Below are positions 1-6,991 of a stretch of 18,946 nucleotides of DNA, in pieces. How positions within the stretch are numbered: the stretch's first letter is position 1; each line of letters begins with the position of its first letter. This stretch comes from Gammaproteobacteria bacterium (GTDB lineage: Bacteria > Pseudomonadota > Gammaproteobacteria > PS1 > Pseudothioglobaceae): positions 1 through 18,946 of the forward strand of contig JAJRPY010000037.1 in the NCBI GenBank assembly GCA_024280535.1, read 5' to 3'. Both the position numbers and the translations under genes were made by a program. The notes under the pieces are model-generated. The model saw only the letters and a list, made by a program, of their open reading frames with translations. It had not been told where the DNA came from and did no database searches.

Positions 1-279
1 ATTTTGATTGTTGCCAGTGGCATTAATTTTATAGATTTGCCAGGTATGGAAACTTTAATTTCCGAGCATAATCGCCTAAAAAGCAAGGGTGGCGGCTTGT
101 ATTTCGTTGGACTTAAAGCATCTGTTTATCAATTTTTAGCGCAGGCTCACTTTGTCAAAAAAATTGGCAGAACAAACTTCTTTGATTCTAAAAATGTTGC
201 CATTCGCATTATTTACAAACGACTCAACCAAGATATCTGCACTCAATGTGATGCAAAAATCTTTAATGAATGTAATTAA
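1..279 (+). CDS. SulP-family anion permease, C-terminal STAS domain (5' end outside window)
   Basis: The reading frame is open from base 1, so this is the last 92 residues of a longer gene. The fragment has the alternating strand-helix pattern of a STAS domain: a hydrophobic strand (LIVASGINFID), a helix with GMETLISEH, a second strand (LYFVGL), then a helix and FVKKIGRTNFF. STAS domains of this kind form the cytoplasmic C-terminus of SulP sulfate/bicarbonate/anion permeases. The extreme C-terminus carries a Cys-x-x-Cys (CTQC) and a final Cys (FNEC), a tail I associate with bacterial SulP proteins. The membrane part is not in the window, so the transported ion cannot be judged. A free-standing STAS protein such as an anti-anti-sigma factor is less likely because of the cysteine tail. 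STAS call fairly sure, SulP moderately sure. Confidence 0.72.
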   Translation: MLIVASGINFIDLPGMETLISEHNRLKSKGGGLYFVGLKASVYQFLAQAHFVKKIGRTNFFDSKNVAIRIIYKRLNQDICTQCDAKIFNECN

Positions 280-362
280 AGTGCCTAGCTCAAACTAAAA
301 TAGATTTTCTTTGTCAATCAAATAAAGAGTAGGCTAATTGTATATTGTTAAATTTTAAAGTT

Positions 363-578
363 ATGGGATGTTGCAATACAAAAATTAATGAAAAATTACT
401 CTGCTATTGTTTTAACATTAGCGAAAATGCGTTTATTGAGGCGCTAAAAATGGATAAAGGCAAGGTATTAAAAGATTTTGTTATTTTTCAAACTAAACAC
501 AATTATTGCAATTGCACAGAACTAAACCCTTCAAAACAATGCTGTTTAAAAGATTTTAAATTATTAGAAAAAAATTAA
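363..578 (+). CDS. small cysteine-rich protein, BFD/CopZ-like [2Fe-2S] domain
   Basis: A 71-residue protein from the ATG at 363. An in-frame TTG at 345 would add six residues but has no better ribosome site. It has eight cysteines: C3-C4 at the N-terminus, C14-x-C16 (CYCF), C49-x-C51 after a helical middle, and C60-C61. The layout CxC, about 32 residues with a helix (ENAFIEALKMDKGKVLKD), then a second Cys cluster resembles BFD-like/CopZ N-terminal domains, which bind a [2Fe-2S] cluster and sometimes zinc. The second pair is CxC rather than the usual CxxC, so the ligand set is uncertain. No signal peptide, so probably cytoplasmic. It lies 83 bases downstream of the SulP gene on the same strand and may be co-transcribed. 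Metal or cluster binding is likely; the biological role is unknown. Confidence 0.6.
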   Translation: MGCCNTKINEKLLCYCFNISENAFIEALKMDKGKVLKDFVIFQTKHNYCNCTELNPSKQCCLKDFKLLEKN

Positions 579-821
579 AGTCAATGGTTTTTATGTATGT
601 TCATGCTGGCTTAATGTCAAAACGTTAAAAGATTTTGGGGTGATAAAACTTGTTGAAAATGCCAATAAGTGCAATAAGATATGATTGTATAATGAGTTTT
701 TTGATTTTTTTATTTCGTCTAATTTATGTACACTGCTTTAATGATTTTTTATCTTTTTTGGTGAATTTAAGTATTTATAGGCGCAAGAAAAAGAACAGTC
801 TTAAATAGTATAGAGGTAACT
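579..821. other. intergenic region, AT-rich, possible weak promoter
   Basis: No gene is supported here. A TTGAAA at 653-658 followed after 16 bases by TAAGAT at 675-680 could serve as a sigma-70 promoter for the CheD-like gene. A TATAAT at 688-693 lacks a matching -35 box. In DNA this AT-rich such matches arise often by chance. No hairpin with a clear T-tract follows the stop at 578. Confidence 0.25.
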
Positions 822-1421
822 ATGATTGAAAATTATCCACCCATTCCCCAGGATTTACAAGTCACGGTGTCGTGCATATCTCATCAAAGTCAGCAGTTGA
901 AGCAATTTCAATTTGTGGAGATGACTGGGGTGGCTGAGGTGACGAATGATGACTGGGAGAAGGCTAAGTTTTTTGGTTTTGTGAGTGCTCAAAAATCGCA
1001 GCCAGATTTGGCAAAAATCGGTCTTTATACTATGGGTATTGCTACCTGTGTCGGTATTGGGGTGTTATTTCAAGGGCAAGCATATAATGCTGTTGGACTT
1101 GTGCATTTGTCGTCTGATGTGGTGCTTAATGAAGGTGAGTGCCATTGCCCGAATGCATTGACAAAAATCCTTGCCAAACTCTTGGAAGAGGGTGATGCAA
1201 TTGGGCCATCCATCAAAGTTGTGCAAGTTTATGATATGGATGATGAAACTCGAACCAAGCGTATGATTGAGCGGATTAATCAAGTGCTTGATGATTTGCA
1301 ATATACCCAAACGAGAAGTGTTGCCCTGCAAACAGATCCACTTGCGCCTGCGGCACAGATGGCGGGCAATGCGAGTCTTCAGTTGGGGCCTTATAATTGC
1401 ACAACAAGCGAGAAAGGCTAA
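822..1421 (+). CDS. CheD-like domain protein (putative glutamine deamidase fold), no chemotaxis context
   Basis: A 199-residue protein with a good ribosome site (AGAGG at 812-816, five bases before the ATG). Residues 65-97 carry the hallmark of CheD chemoreceptor glutamine deamidases: T70-M-G-I-A-T-C76-V-G-I-G, then H95 in GLVHLS. In CheD of Thermotoga the catalytic Thr, Cys and His are T21, C27 and H44; here the Thr-Cys spacing of six is kept and the Cys-His spacing is 19 instead of 17. Downstream, a helix at about 112-124 and a strand IKVVQVYD followed by a helix RMIERINQVLDDL also fit the CheD order. The C-terminal 35 residues and an N-terminal extension of about 60 residues match nothing I recognise. 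No signal peptide or membrane segment, so cytoplasmic. No MCP, CheA, CheB, CheC or CheR gene lies nearby; the next gene is the ABC importer binding protein, 300 bases on. Fold assignment is inference from the motif; substrate unknown. Confidence 0.55.
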   Translation: MIENYPPIPQDLQVTVSCISHQSQQLKQFQFVEMTGVAEVTNDDWEKAKFFGFVSAQKSQPDLAKIGLYTMGIATCVGIGVLFQGQAYNAVGLVHLSSDVVLNEGECHCPNALTKILAKLLEEGDAIGPSIKVVQVYDMDDETRTKRMIERINQVLDDLQYTQTRSVALQTDPLAPAAQMAGNASLQLGPYNCTTSEKG

Positions 1422-1486
1422 TAAGGCGCTAACGGTTTTATTCAGAACTTTATTTTTTTTGCTAAGAAGTTTGGGGGGGTTTATTC

Positions 1487-1521
1487 ACATTTTTTGCTAT
1501 CGCTTAAAAAAAATGTAGCAA
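1487..1521. repeat. two overlapping, mutually exclusive inverted repeats
   Basis: ACATTTTTT at 1487-1495 is perfectly complementary to AAAAAATGT at 1508-1516. TTGCTA at 1494-1499 is complementary to TAGCAA at 1516-1521. The two pairings share bases and cross, so in RNA only one could form at a time. It sits just after the CheD-like gene and about 200 bases before the importer. It could be a weak terminator or switch, or chance in an AT-rich spacer. Confidence 0.3.
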
Positions 1522-1709
1522 TGGCACGCTTATTTTGCTGACAATGTGTTGATTTTATGGGTAATGTTGGCAATTTAATGCTGGCAGTTAAAAGTTTGTT
1601 AGTGGTGTCTGTTTGTCGTTTAAAATATTGACAAGCCTAATGAGTACAAAAAGGGATGAGGTTGTTTTTTGTGCATTGGTTCATGGGTGATGTAGTTTTT
1701 ACAAAAAAA

Positions 1710-1715
1710 GGGGAG
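1710..1715 (+). promoter_or_regulatory. ribosome binding site that sets the binding-protein start
   Basis: GGGGAG ends six bases before the ATG at 1722. It selects this start over the in-frame ATG at 1656, which has no such site and would place 22 extra residues in front of the Tat signal. Confidence 0.7.
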
Positions 1716-1721
1716 AAAGTA

Positions 1722-3065
1722 ATGAGTAAACATTCTAAAGAACAGGCGACTATCAGTCGTAGAAATTTATTAAAAGCCAGTGCCGCATTAGCAACAGCGC
1801 CACTGTTTTTTACCAAAGGGGCGTACGCTAAAGATTTTATCAATAATCCAGGTAAGTCACCAACAGTTACCTTAGGGTTTAATGTACCACAAACGGGTGC
1901 TTATGCAGATGAAGGTGCTGATGAGTTACGCGCGTTTAAATTAGCAGTTAAGCATTTAAACGGCGAGGGGGATGGTGGTTTGATGAACACTATGAAGCCT
2001 ATGAATTTAACGGGTAATGGGATTTTAGGCAAAAAAGTGGTTTATGTAACGGGTGATACGCAAACAAAATCAGATGCAGCGCGTGCTTCTGCTAAACGTA
2101 TGATTGAAAAAGATGGTGTTATTATGTTTTCGGGCGGCTCCTCATCGGGTGTAGCCATTGCCGTGCAAAGTTTGGCACAAGAGGCGGGGGTTATTTTTAT
2201 GGCTGGCTTGACGCATTCAAACGACACCACAGGTAAGGATAAGCGCCGTTATGGATTCCGTCATTTTTTCAATGCGAAAATGACAGGTTCTGCGCTAGGT
2301 CCGGTGCTTAAAGAGGAAATGGGCGTTAATAGAAACGCATATCATCTAACTTCTGATTACACTTGGGGTTGGACACAGGAAGCGTCCATTAAAGAGACTA
2401 CCGAGGACTTGGGTTGGAAGACCACCGCAACGGTTAGAACCCCAGTCGGTGCTGGCGATTTTTCACAATTTATTACCCCTATTTTAAATTCAGGAGCCGA
2501 TACGCTTATCCTAAATCATTATGGCAAGGATATGATTAATTCACTAACCCAGTCGGTGCAGTTTGGTTTGCGTGATAAGGTGGTTAATGGTAAGCAGTTT
2601 GAAATCATTGTGCCTTTGTATTCTCGTTTGATGGCACAGGGTGCGGGTAAAAATTTGCAAGGCATTTTAGGTACGACAAACTGGGATTGGCAGTTGCAGG
2701 ATGCAGGCTCCAAGGCATTTGTTAAGTCGTTTGGTACGGAGTATGGTTTTCCGCCTTCAATGGCAGCACACACTTGTTATGTGCAAACATTACTTTATGC
2801 CAATGCTTGTGAAAATGCTGCGACTTTTTACCCGCCTGAGGTGATTAAACAACTTGAAGGGTTTAAGTTTGATGGTATGGGCAATGGCAAAACTGAGTAT
2901 CGTGCTGAAGATCATCAGTGTTTTAAAGATGTGTTAGTAGTGCGTGGCAAGCAAAATCCAAGCAGTCAGTTTGATTTACTGGATATTGTTAAGGAGGTGC
3001 CACGTGCTCAAGTTGAGTACGATGCTTCAATTTTTGGTGGTCACTTAGGCCCTTATAAAGTTTAA
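1722..3065 (+). CDS. HAAT-family ABC transporter periplasmic substrate-binding protein with Tat signal
   Basis: A 447-residue periplasmic binding protein of the type I fold (Peripla_BP_6, LivK-like). The N-terminus is a twin-arginine signal: SRRNLLK at residues 12-18, then a hydrophobic stretch and a likely cleavage after AYA at 34-36. The mature part begins with VTLGFNVPQTGAYADEG, the strand and ligand-loop pattern of this family, and holds SGGSSSGVAIAVQSLAQEAGV (second strand and helix) and YHLTSDYTWGWTQEA (start of lobe 2). It is longer than typical LivK (about 370), with an insert near GEGDGGLMNTMKPMN. First gene of the importer, 83 bases before the LivH-type permease. Many members of the family bind amino acids, amides, urea or aromatic acids; the ligand cannot be read here. 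Tat rather than Sec export implies folding before export. Confidence 0.9.
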   Translation: MSKHSKEQATISRRNLLKASAALATAPLFFTKGAYAKDFINNPGKSPTVTLGFNVPQTGAYADEGADELRAFKLAVKHLNGEGDGGLMNTMKPMNLTGNGILGKKVVYVTGDTQTKSDAARASAKRMIEKDGVIMFSGGSSSGVAIAVQSLAQEAGVIFMAGLTHSNDTTGKDKRRYGFRHFFNAKMTGSALGPVLKEEMGVNRNAYHLTSDYTWGWTQEASIKETTEDLGWKTTATVRTPVGAGDFSQFITPILNSGADTLILNHYGKDMINSLTQSVQFGLRDKVVNGKQFEIIVPLYSRLMAQGAGKNLQGILGTTNWDWQLQDAGSKAFVKSFGTEYGFPPSMAAHTCYVQTLLYANACENAATFYPPEVIKQLEGFKFDGMGNGKTEYRAEDHQCFKDVLVVRGKQNPSSQFDLLDIVKEVPRAQVEYDASIFGGHLGPYKV

Positions 3066-3148
3066 ATATTTAAATGCTTATTGCATAAAAGTAGTTGTGC
3101 TTGGCATTTTTTTTGATGGTTTCGGTATTTAAATAATAGGAATGTGCC

Positions 3149-4165
3149 ATGGACGCTATATTAATACAATTACTCAATGGACTGGATAAAGGGGCAGCTT
3201 ATGCGTTAATAGCACTAGGCTTGACCCTGGTTTTTGGCACCCTAGGTATTGTTAATTTTGCACACGGTGCATTGTTTATGTTGGGTGCTTTTTGTGCGGT
3301 GAGTTTTCAACAGTTATTAACCATTTCAGTTAAGGTGGTTGACCCGAGTATTACATTTTTTACAGCCTATAAAACTCAGCCTTATTTGGAGATTTGGTTT
3401 GGTGATGTGGGGTTGATGATGATTGATTATGCAGTGCCATTATCAATACTTATGGCAATTCCTGTTATGCTAATAATTGGGCTAATGATAGAGCGTGGAT
3501 TGATTCGACACTTTTACAAGCGTAGCCATGCTGAACAAATATTGGTTACATTTGGCTTAGCCATTGTTATTCAAGAGGTGATTCGTCATTTTTTTGGTGC
3601 CAATCCAATGCCCACACCGGCACCAGATATTGTTTCAAGTAGTGCTCAGGTAGGTGCTTGGCTGGGTTTGAGTGAAAATTTGGTTTATCCTTGGTGGCGA
3701 TTGATTTATTTGGCGTTTTCAGCATTGGTTATTGTGTCAGTGTTTGCATTTTTACAGCTAACAACATTTGGAATGATTGTTCGAGCAGGAATGTTTGACC
3801 GACAAATGGTTGGTTTTTTGGGTATTAACGTACAACGCAAATTTACCATCGTTTTTGCTATTGCCACCGTTGTGGCAGGGCTAGCGGGTGTGATGTATGC
3901 ACCTATTTTGCCGCCTGATTATCATATGGGTATGGATTTTTTAGTCTTGTCATTTGTGGTGGTAGTTGTGGGTGGTATGGGGTCGTTGGGCGGTGCGGTG
4001 GCTGCGGGATTTCTATTGGGTATTGTGCAATCATTCGCCTCAATGACGGTGGTGAATGAATTAATTCCTGGAATTGATCAGGTTATTATTTATTTAGTAG
4101 CAGTGATTATTTTATTAACGCGTCCTCGTGGGTTGATGGGTCGTCAAGGTGTTATGGAGGATTAG
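3149..4165 (+). CDS. livH: HAAT ABC transporter permease, LivH type
   Basis: A 338-residue polytopic inner-membrane protein. It opens with the LivH signature GLDKGAAYALIALGLTLVFGTLGIVNFAHGALFMLGAF (about residues 10-47) and ends with the paired hydrophobic helices and LLTRPRGLMGR typical of the family. FLQLTTFGMIVRAGMFDRQMVGFLGINV is the cytoplasmic coupling region that contacts the ATPases, and GGMGSLGGAVAAGFLLG follows it. It is longer than the usual 290-310 residues because of a polar stretch at about residues 53-92, between the first two membrane segments. A ribosome site AGGA lies about seven bases before the ATG. Only three bases separate its stop from the next permease gene, so the two are co-translated. 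The symbol names the family position only; the substrate is unknown. Confidence 0.9.
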   Translation: MDAILIQLLNGLDKGAAYALIALGLTLVFGTLGIVNFAHGALFMLGAFCAVSFQQLLTISVKVVDPSITFFTAYKTQPYLEIWFGDVGLMMIDYAVPLSILMAIPVMLIIGLMIERGLIRHFYKRSHAEQILVTFGLAIVIQEVIRHFFGANPMPTPAPDIVSSSAQVGAWLGLSENLVYPWWRLIYLAFSALVIVSVFAFLQLTTFGMIVRAGMFDRQMVGFLGINVQRKFTIVFAIATVVAGLAGVMYAPILPPDYHMGMDFLVLSFVVVVVGGMGSLGGAVAAGFLLGIVQSFASMTVVNELIPGIDQVIIYLVAVIILLTRPRGLMGRQGVMED

Positions 4166-4168
4166 ACG

Positions 4169-5290
4169 GTGCACATTAAACAAAAACGTAGCGATTTATT
4201 GGTTATGAGTCTATTTACTATAATTGTCTTAAGTATGCCAGTATGGCTGGATCCCGTCGGTGCCAATTATCCAGATTTATTGCAAAAATTTGTTATTTTT
4301 GGTATTTTTGCGATTGGTTATAATATTTTATTTGGACTGACAGGGTATTTGTCTTTTGGTCATGCTATTTTTTTGGGGGTTGGGTCTTATGCGGCAGTAT
4401 GGTCGTTTAAGTTATTAAGTATGAATGCAGTGCCGGCGGTTATTTTTGCGACATTGCTGGCAGGGGTTGTTGCAGCTTTAGTGGGTTATGTGAGTCTGCG
4501 TCGCTCAGGTATTTATTTTTCAATTTTGACATTGGCATTTGCACAGATGTTCTACAATTTGGCGTATTCAGTGCTAACCCCGATTACTAATGGTGAAACT
4601 GGACTGCAATTATCATTGGATGATCCTAGGGTGATTGATCGACTGGTTAGTTCTGCTGGAGAAGGGTTGCCCGTGCCTGAATTATTTGGTATTAGTATGA
4701 GTGGTTATTCGGGTTTTTATTTTTGTGCAGTGATGTTAATTATGGCATTTTTTCTGTCGTTAAAAATATTCAATTCGCCATTTGGTTTAAAGCTTAAGGC
4801 GATTAAATCTAATCAGCATCGTATGAAATATACAGGCTACAATACGCGTCCATACTTGCTGAGTGCCTTTATTATTTCAGGTATGTTTGCAGGTTTGGCA
4901 GGTGGGCTTATGGCAGTAACAGATCCATTAGCAGGAGCCGAAAGAATGCAATGGACAGCTTCTGGAGAGGTGGTATTAATGACTATATTGGGCGGTATCG
5001 GCACATTGTACGGGCCATTATTGGGTGTTGGTATTATCAAATACTTAGAAAATATTTTTTCGGCTATTAATGAAGCAAGCTTGCAAAGTTTCTTTAGTTT
5101 TATGCCGCATTGGTTAAATGAAATGATGGTGATGCTGGTTTCGCCTTTTGTTGGCGAAGGTTGGCAGTTGACATTAGGGCTGATGTTTATGCTGATTGTT
5201 ATTTTTCTGCCTGGTGGTATTACAGAAGGGTTTCAGAAAATAAAAACCAAGCTAACAACCAACCAAAAGATACAACAAGGTGATGAATAA
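4169..5290 (+). CDS. livM: HAAT ABC transporter permease, LivM type
   Basis: A 373-residue polytopic inner-membrane protein, the second channel subunit. Family features are [36 protein letters not shown] near residues 40-75, the coupling segment [24 protein letters not shown], and [20 protein letters not shown] close to the end. The start is GTG at 4169, supported by GGAGG at 4156-4160 with eight bases between. There is a predicted extracytoplasmic stretch before [14 protein letters not shown]. The final 20 residues are charged and cytoplasmic. Its stop overlaps the preferred upstream starts of the LivG gene, so translation of the two is coupled. It forms the transmembrane pore with the LivH subunit. 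Confidence 0.9.
   Translation: MHIKQKRSDLLVMSLFTIIVLSMPVWLDPVGANYPDLLQKFVIFGIFAIGYNILFGLTGYLSFGHAIFLGVGSYAAVWSFKLLSMNAVPAVIFATLLAGVVAALVGYVSLRRSGIYFSILTLAFAQMFYNLAYSVLTPITNGETGLQLSLDDPRVIDRLVSSAGEGLPVPELFGISMSGYSGFYFCAVMLIMAFFLSLKIFNSPFGLKLKAIKSNQHRMKYTGYNTRPYLLSAFIISGMFAGLAGGLMAVTDPLAGAERMQWTASGEVVLMTILGGIGTLYGPLLGVGIIKYLENIFSAINEASLQSFFSFMPHWLNEMMVMLVSPFVGEGWQLTLGLMFMLIVIFLPGGITEGFQKIKTKLTTNQKIQQGDE
5277..5283 (+). promoter_or_regulatory. ribosome binding site for the LivG ATPase
   Basis: AAGGTGA at 5277-5283 lies eight bases before the ATG at 5292 and only touches the in-frame GTG at 5280 and ATG at 5283. The spacing favours 5292 as the start. The ATG at 5283 cannot be excluded. Confidence 0.5.
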
Positions 5291-5291
5291 A

Positions 5292-6053
5292 ATGGCAGAT
5301 TCTGTGTTAAAAATTACCAATGTCAATAAATCTTTTGGCGGTTTAAAAGCGCTGAATAACATCAATTTGACTATTGAAAAAAACAAGGTTCATGCGATTA
5401 TTGGTCCAAATGGCGCAGGAAAATCAACCTTGTTAAATGTTTGCATTGGACTGTTGGCACCAGATACTGGAAAAGTGCTGTTTGATGGCAAAAATATTAT
5501 TGGCAAGCAAGCGCACGAAATTAATCAAATGGGGCTGGCAAGGGTTTTTCAAACGCCAGAAATTTTTACCGAGTTGACTTTGCTGGAGAATGTTATGATT
5601 GCAGCATTAGCCAAACAAGAGGGTGCCTTTAAGTTTAAGATTTTTCGCAATCTTGCAGAGGAAAAAGCTATGATGCAAGAATCTATTGATGCATTAAGCA
5701 GTATCGGTATGGACAATCAAATGTATGATATTGCTGGCAGTATGTCGCGTGGCAACAAGCGTCGCCTTGAGTTGGCTATGTGTTTGGTTCAGCGTGCTAA
5801 ATTATTATTGTTAGACGAGCCAACGGCGGGTATGTCTAGGCACGATACCAATCAAACCATCAAGTTATTAAAAAAAATCAAAGCGGACGGTATGACAAAA
5901 ATTATTATTGAGCATGATATGCACGTGGTGTTTAGTGTGGCAGATACGATTTCGGTGCTGGCTAGAGGTGAGATTATTGCCACAGGAACGCCTGATGAGA
6001 TTAAGAACAATCCAATTGTGCAGGCGGCTTATTTGGGCGGTGGCAATGAATAA
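5292..6053 (+). CDS. livG: HAAT ABC transporter ATP-binding protein, LivG type
   Basis: A 253-residue ABC ATPase (counting from ATG 5292; starts at 5283 or 5280 would add three or four residues). Walker A GPNGAGKST is at 38-46, Q-loop VFQTPE at 85-90, Walker B LLLLDEP at 171-177, and the H-loop His at 208 in IEHDM. LivG-specific features are PTAGM after Walker B and the C-terminal NPIVQAAYLGG, close to the family's usual VIEAYLG ending. The signature loop reads MSRGN where LSGGQ/LSYGQ is usual: Arg replaces the third residue and Asn the fifth, but the key Ser and Gly are kept. It drives the importer together with the LivF-type subunit, whose start codon overlaps its last eight bases. Confidence 0.9.
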   Translation: MADSVLKITNVNKSFGGLKALNNINLTIEKNKVHAIIGPNGAGKSTLLNVCIGLLAPDTGKVLFDGKNIIGKQAHEINQMGLARVFQTPEIFTELTLLENVMIAALAKQEGAFKFKIFRNLAEEKAMMQESIDALSSIGMDNQMYDIAGSMSRGNKRRLELAMCLVQRAKLLLLDEPTAGMSRHDTNQTIKLLKKIKADGMTKIIIEHDMHVVFSVADTISVLARGEIIATGTPDEIKNNPIVQAAYLGGGNE

Positions 6054-6795
6054 CAAGCAAAATAAACCAACTGTATCACAAGGCTCAGATCCGGCGTTTT
6101 TTTCTTGCTGGGATATGCATGCTTATTATGCTGAAAGTTATATTGTTCAGGGTGTTAGTTTTAATATTAGAGAAGGGGAGATTGTCGCTTTATTGGGTAG
6201 AAATGGTGCAGGAAAAACAACCGTATTGAGGTCTATTGCCCGTGCTGCTGATCCGCAGTTGCACCATGGCGAGTTGTGGCTGGATCATCAGCCCTTGCAC
6301 AAGATGGAAGATTATCAAGTGGCACAATTGGGTGTTGCATTGGTTCCGGAAGATCGCTGTATTATTGGCGGTTTAAGCGTGGCAGAAAATTTACAATTGG
6401 CGCAAATAGAAAAACCGATTGGCTGGTCGATAGAGCGAATTTACGAGCATTTTCCCAGGTTGGGGGAGCGCAGAAATCAAGATGGCATTACTTTATCTGG
6501 TGGCGAACAGCAAATGTTGGCAGTTGCCAGAGCCTTGGCGCGCGATGTTAAACTACTGCTGCTAGATGAGCCGTACGAAGGGCTTGCGCCTGTTATTGTC
6601 AATGATATTGAAAAAATTTTGTTGAATATTAAACAATTAGGTATTACCACCATTATTGTTGAGCAAAATGCCGTGGCCGCACTAAGATTGGCAGATAGGG
6701 CACTAATCCTAGACACTGGAAAGCTGGTTTTTGATGGCACGGCGCAAGAGGTGCTTGACAATGAGGCGCTGAGACATCAATATTTAGCCATTTAA
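6046..6795 (+). CDS. livF: HAAT ABC transporter ATP-binding protein, LivF type
   Basis: A 249-residue ABC ATPase. Walker A GRNGAGKT is at 51-58, signature LSGGE at 150-154, Walker B KLLLLDEP at 169-176, followed by YEGLAPVIV, a LivF-type sequence. ALVPEDRCIIGGLSVAENL matches the LivF Q-loop region. The start at 6046 overlaps the preceding ATPase gene by eight bases; the frame stays open further upstream, but that part is antisense-like filler overlapping the conserved end of LivG. About 20 residues precede the ABC domain, more than in classic LivF and rich in polar residues. It completes a full five-subunit importer. No clear terminator follows its stop. Confidence 0.9.
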   Translation: MNNKQNKPTVSQGSDPAFFSCWDMHAYYAESYIVQGVSFNIREGEIVALLGRNGAGKTTVLRSIARAADPQLHHGELWLDHQPLHKMEDYQVAQLGVALVPEDRCIIGGLSVAENLQLAQIEKPIGWSIERIYEHFPRLGERRNQDGITLSGGEQQMLAVARALARDVKLLLLDEPYEGLAPVIVNDIEKILLNIKQLGITTIIVEQNAVAALRLADRALILDTGKLVFDGTAQEVLDNEALRHQYLAI

Positions 6796-6816
6796 TTAGA
6801 GACTTTTACATAACAT

Positions 6817-6966
6817 ATGAATAATCATCAAAAATCCACTTTTCATTCACTTGGCAATTTTTTAAACCCTGCCTTAGTCCTGCTAGGGTTAGGTTTAAGA
6901 AAATTACCCATTGAACAAAAATTGAATTTTGCTAATCATTCCTATTTATGCAAAGGTCTCAATTAA
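6817..6966 (+). CDS. doubtful 49-codon ORF in the gap before acs
   Basis: ATG at 6817 to TAA at 6964-6966 gives 49 residues with a mildly hydrophobic middle ([20 protein letters not shown]) and a polar C-terminus. There is no convincing ribosome site before it. Most of its middle coincides with an inverted repeat, so its coding look may be accidental. I do not recognise it. It could be a small unknown protein, a gene remnant or a chance frame. Confidence 0.25.
   Translation: MNNHQKSTFHSLGNFLNPALVLLGLGLRKLPIEQKLNFANHSYLCKGLN
6862..6898. repeat. inverted repeat between the importer operon and acs
   Basis: TTAAACC at 6862-6868 pairs with GGTTTAA at 6892-6898. Alternatively AACCCT at 6865-6870 pairs with AGGGTT at 6885-6890. 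The second stem has three G-C pairs and a 14-base loop. Neither is followed by a T-run on the plus strand, so this is not an obvious intrinsic terminator. It may be an RNA structure in the acs leader or a protein-binding site. Confidence 0.35.
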
Positions 6967-6991
6967 TTTAACCATCACCAAATCACCTATT

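Larger units (their letters stand above)
1422..1721. other. 300-base leader region upstream of the ABC importer operon
   Basis: No gene is supported. The region holds a T8 tract, a G7 run at 1473-1479 (striking in such AT-rich DNA) and overlapping inverted repeats at 1487-1521. A perfect TTGACA lies at 1628-1633, but no -10 box sits at 16-18 bases from it. TAAAAT at 1621-1626 could be a -10 with only a poor -35. The promoter of the operon is probably here but cannot be pinned down. Confidence 0.4.

Noticed and set aside
1522..1540. Sigma-54-like promoter (TGGCACG ... TTGCT) upstream of the importer
   Set aside because: The GG and GC pairs are 14 bases apart instead of the required 12, so the spacing is wrong for sigma-54.
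1628..1656. Perfect TTGACA as -35 box of the importer operon
   Set aside because: No acceptable -10 box lies 16-18 bases downstream.
1656..1721. Longer binding-protein start at ATG 1656
   Set aside because: It would bury the Tat signal behind 22 residues and has no ribosome site; GGGGAG before 1722 decides the start.
3066..3148. Attenuator hairpin between binding-protein and LivH genes
   Set aside because: A T8 tract is present near 3109, but only three- or four-base stems precede it, too weak to call.
5908..6045. Longer LivF start upstream of 6046
   Set aside because: The extra 46 codons lie out of frame within the conserved end of LivG and have no family similarity.
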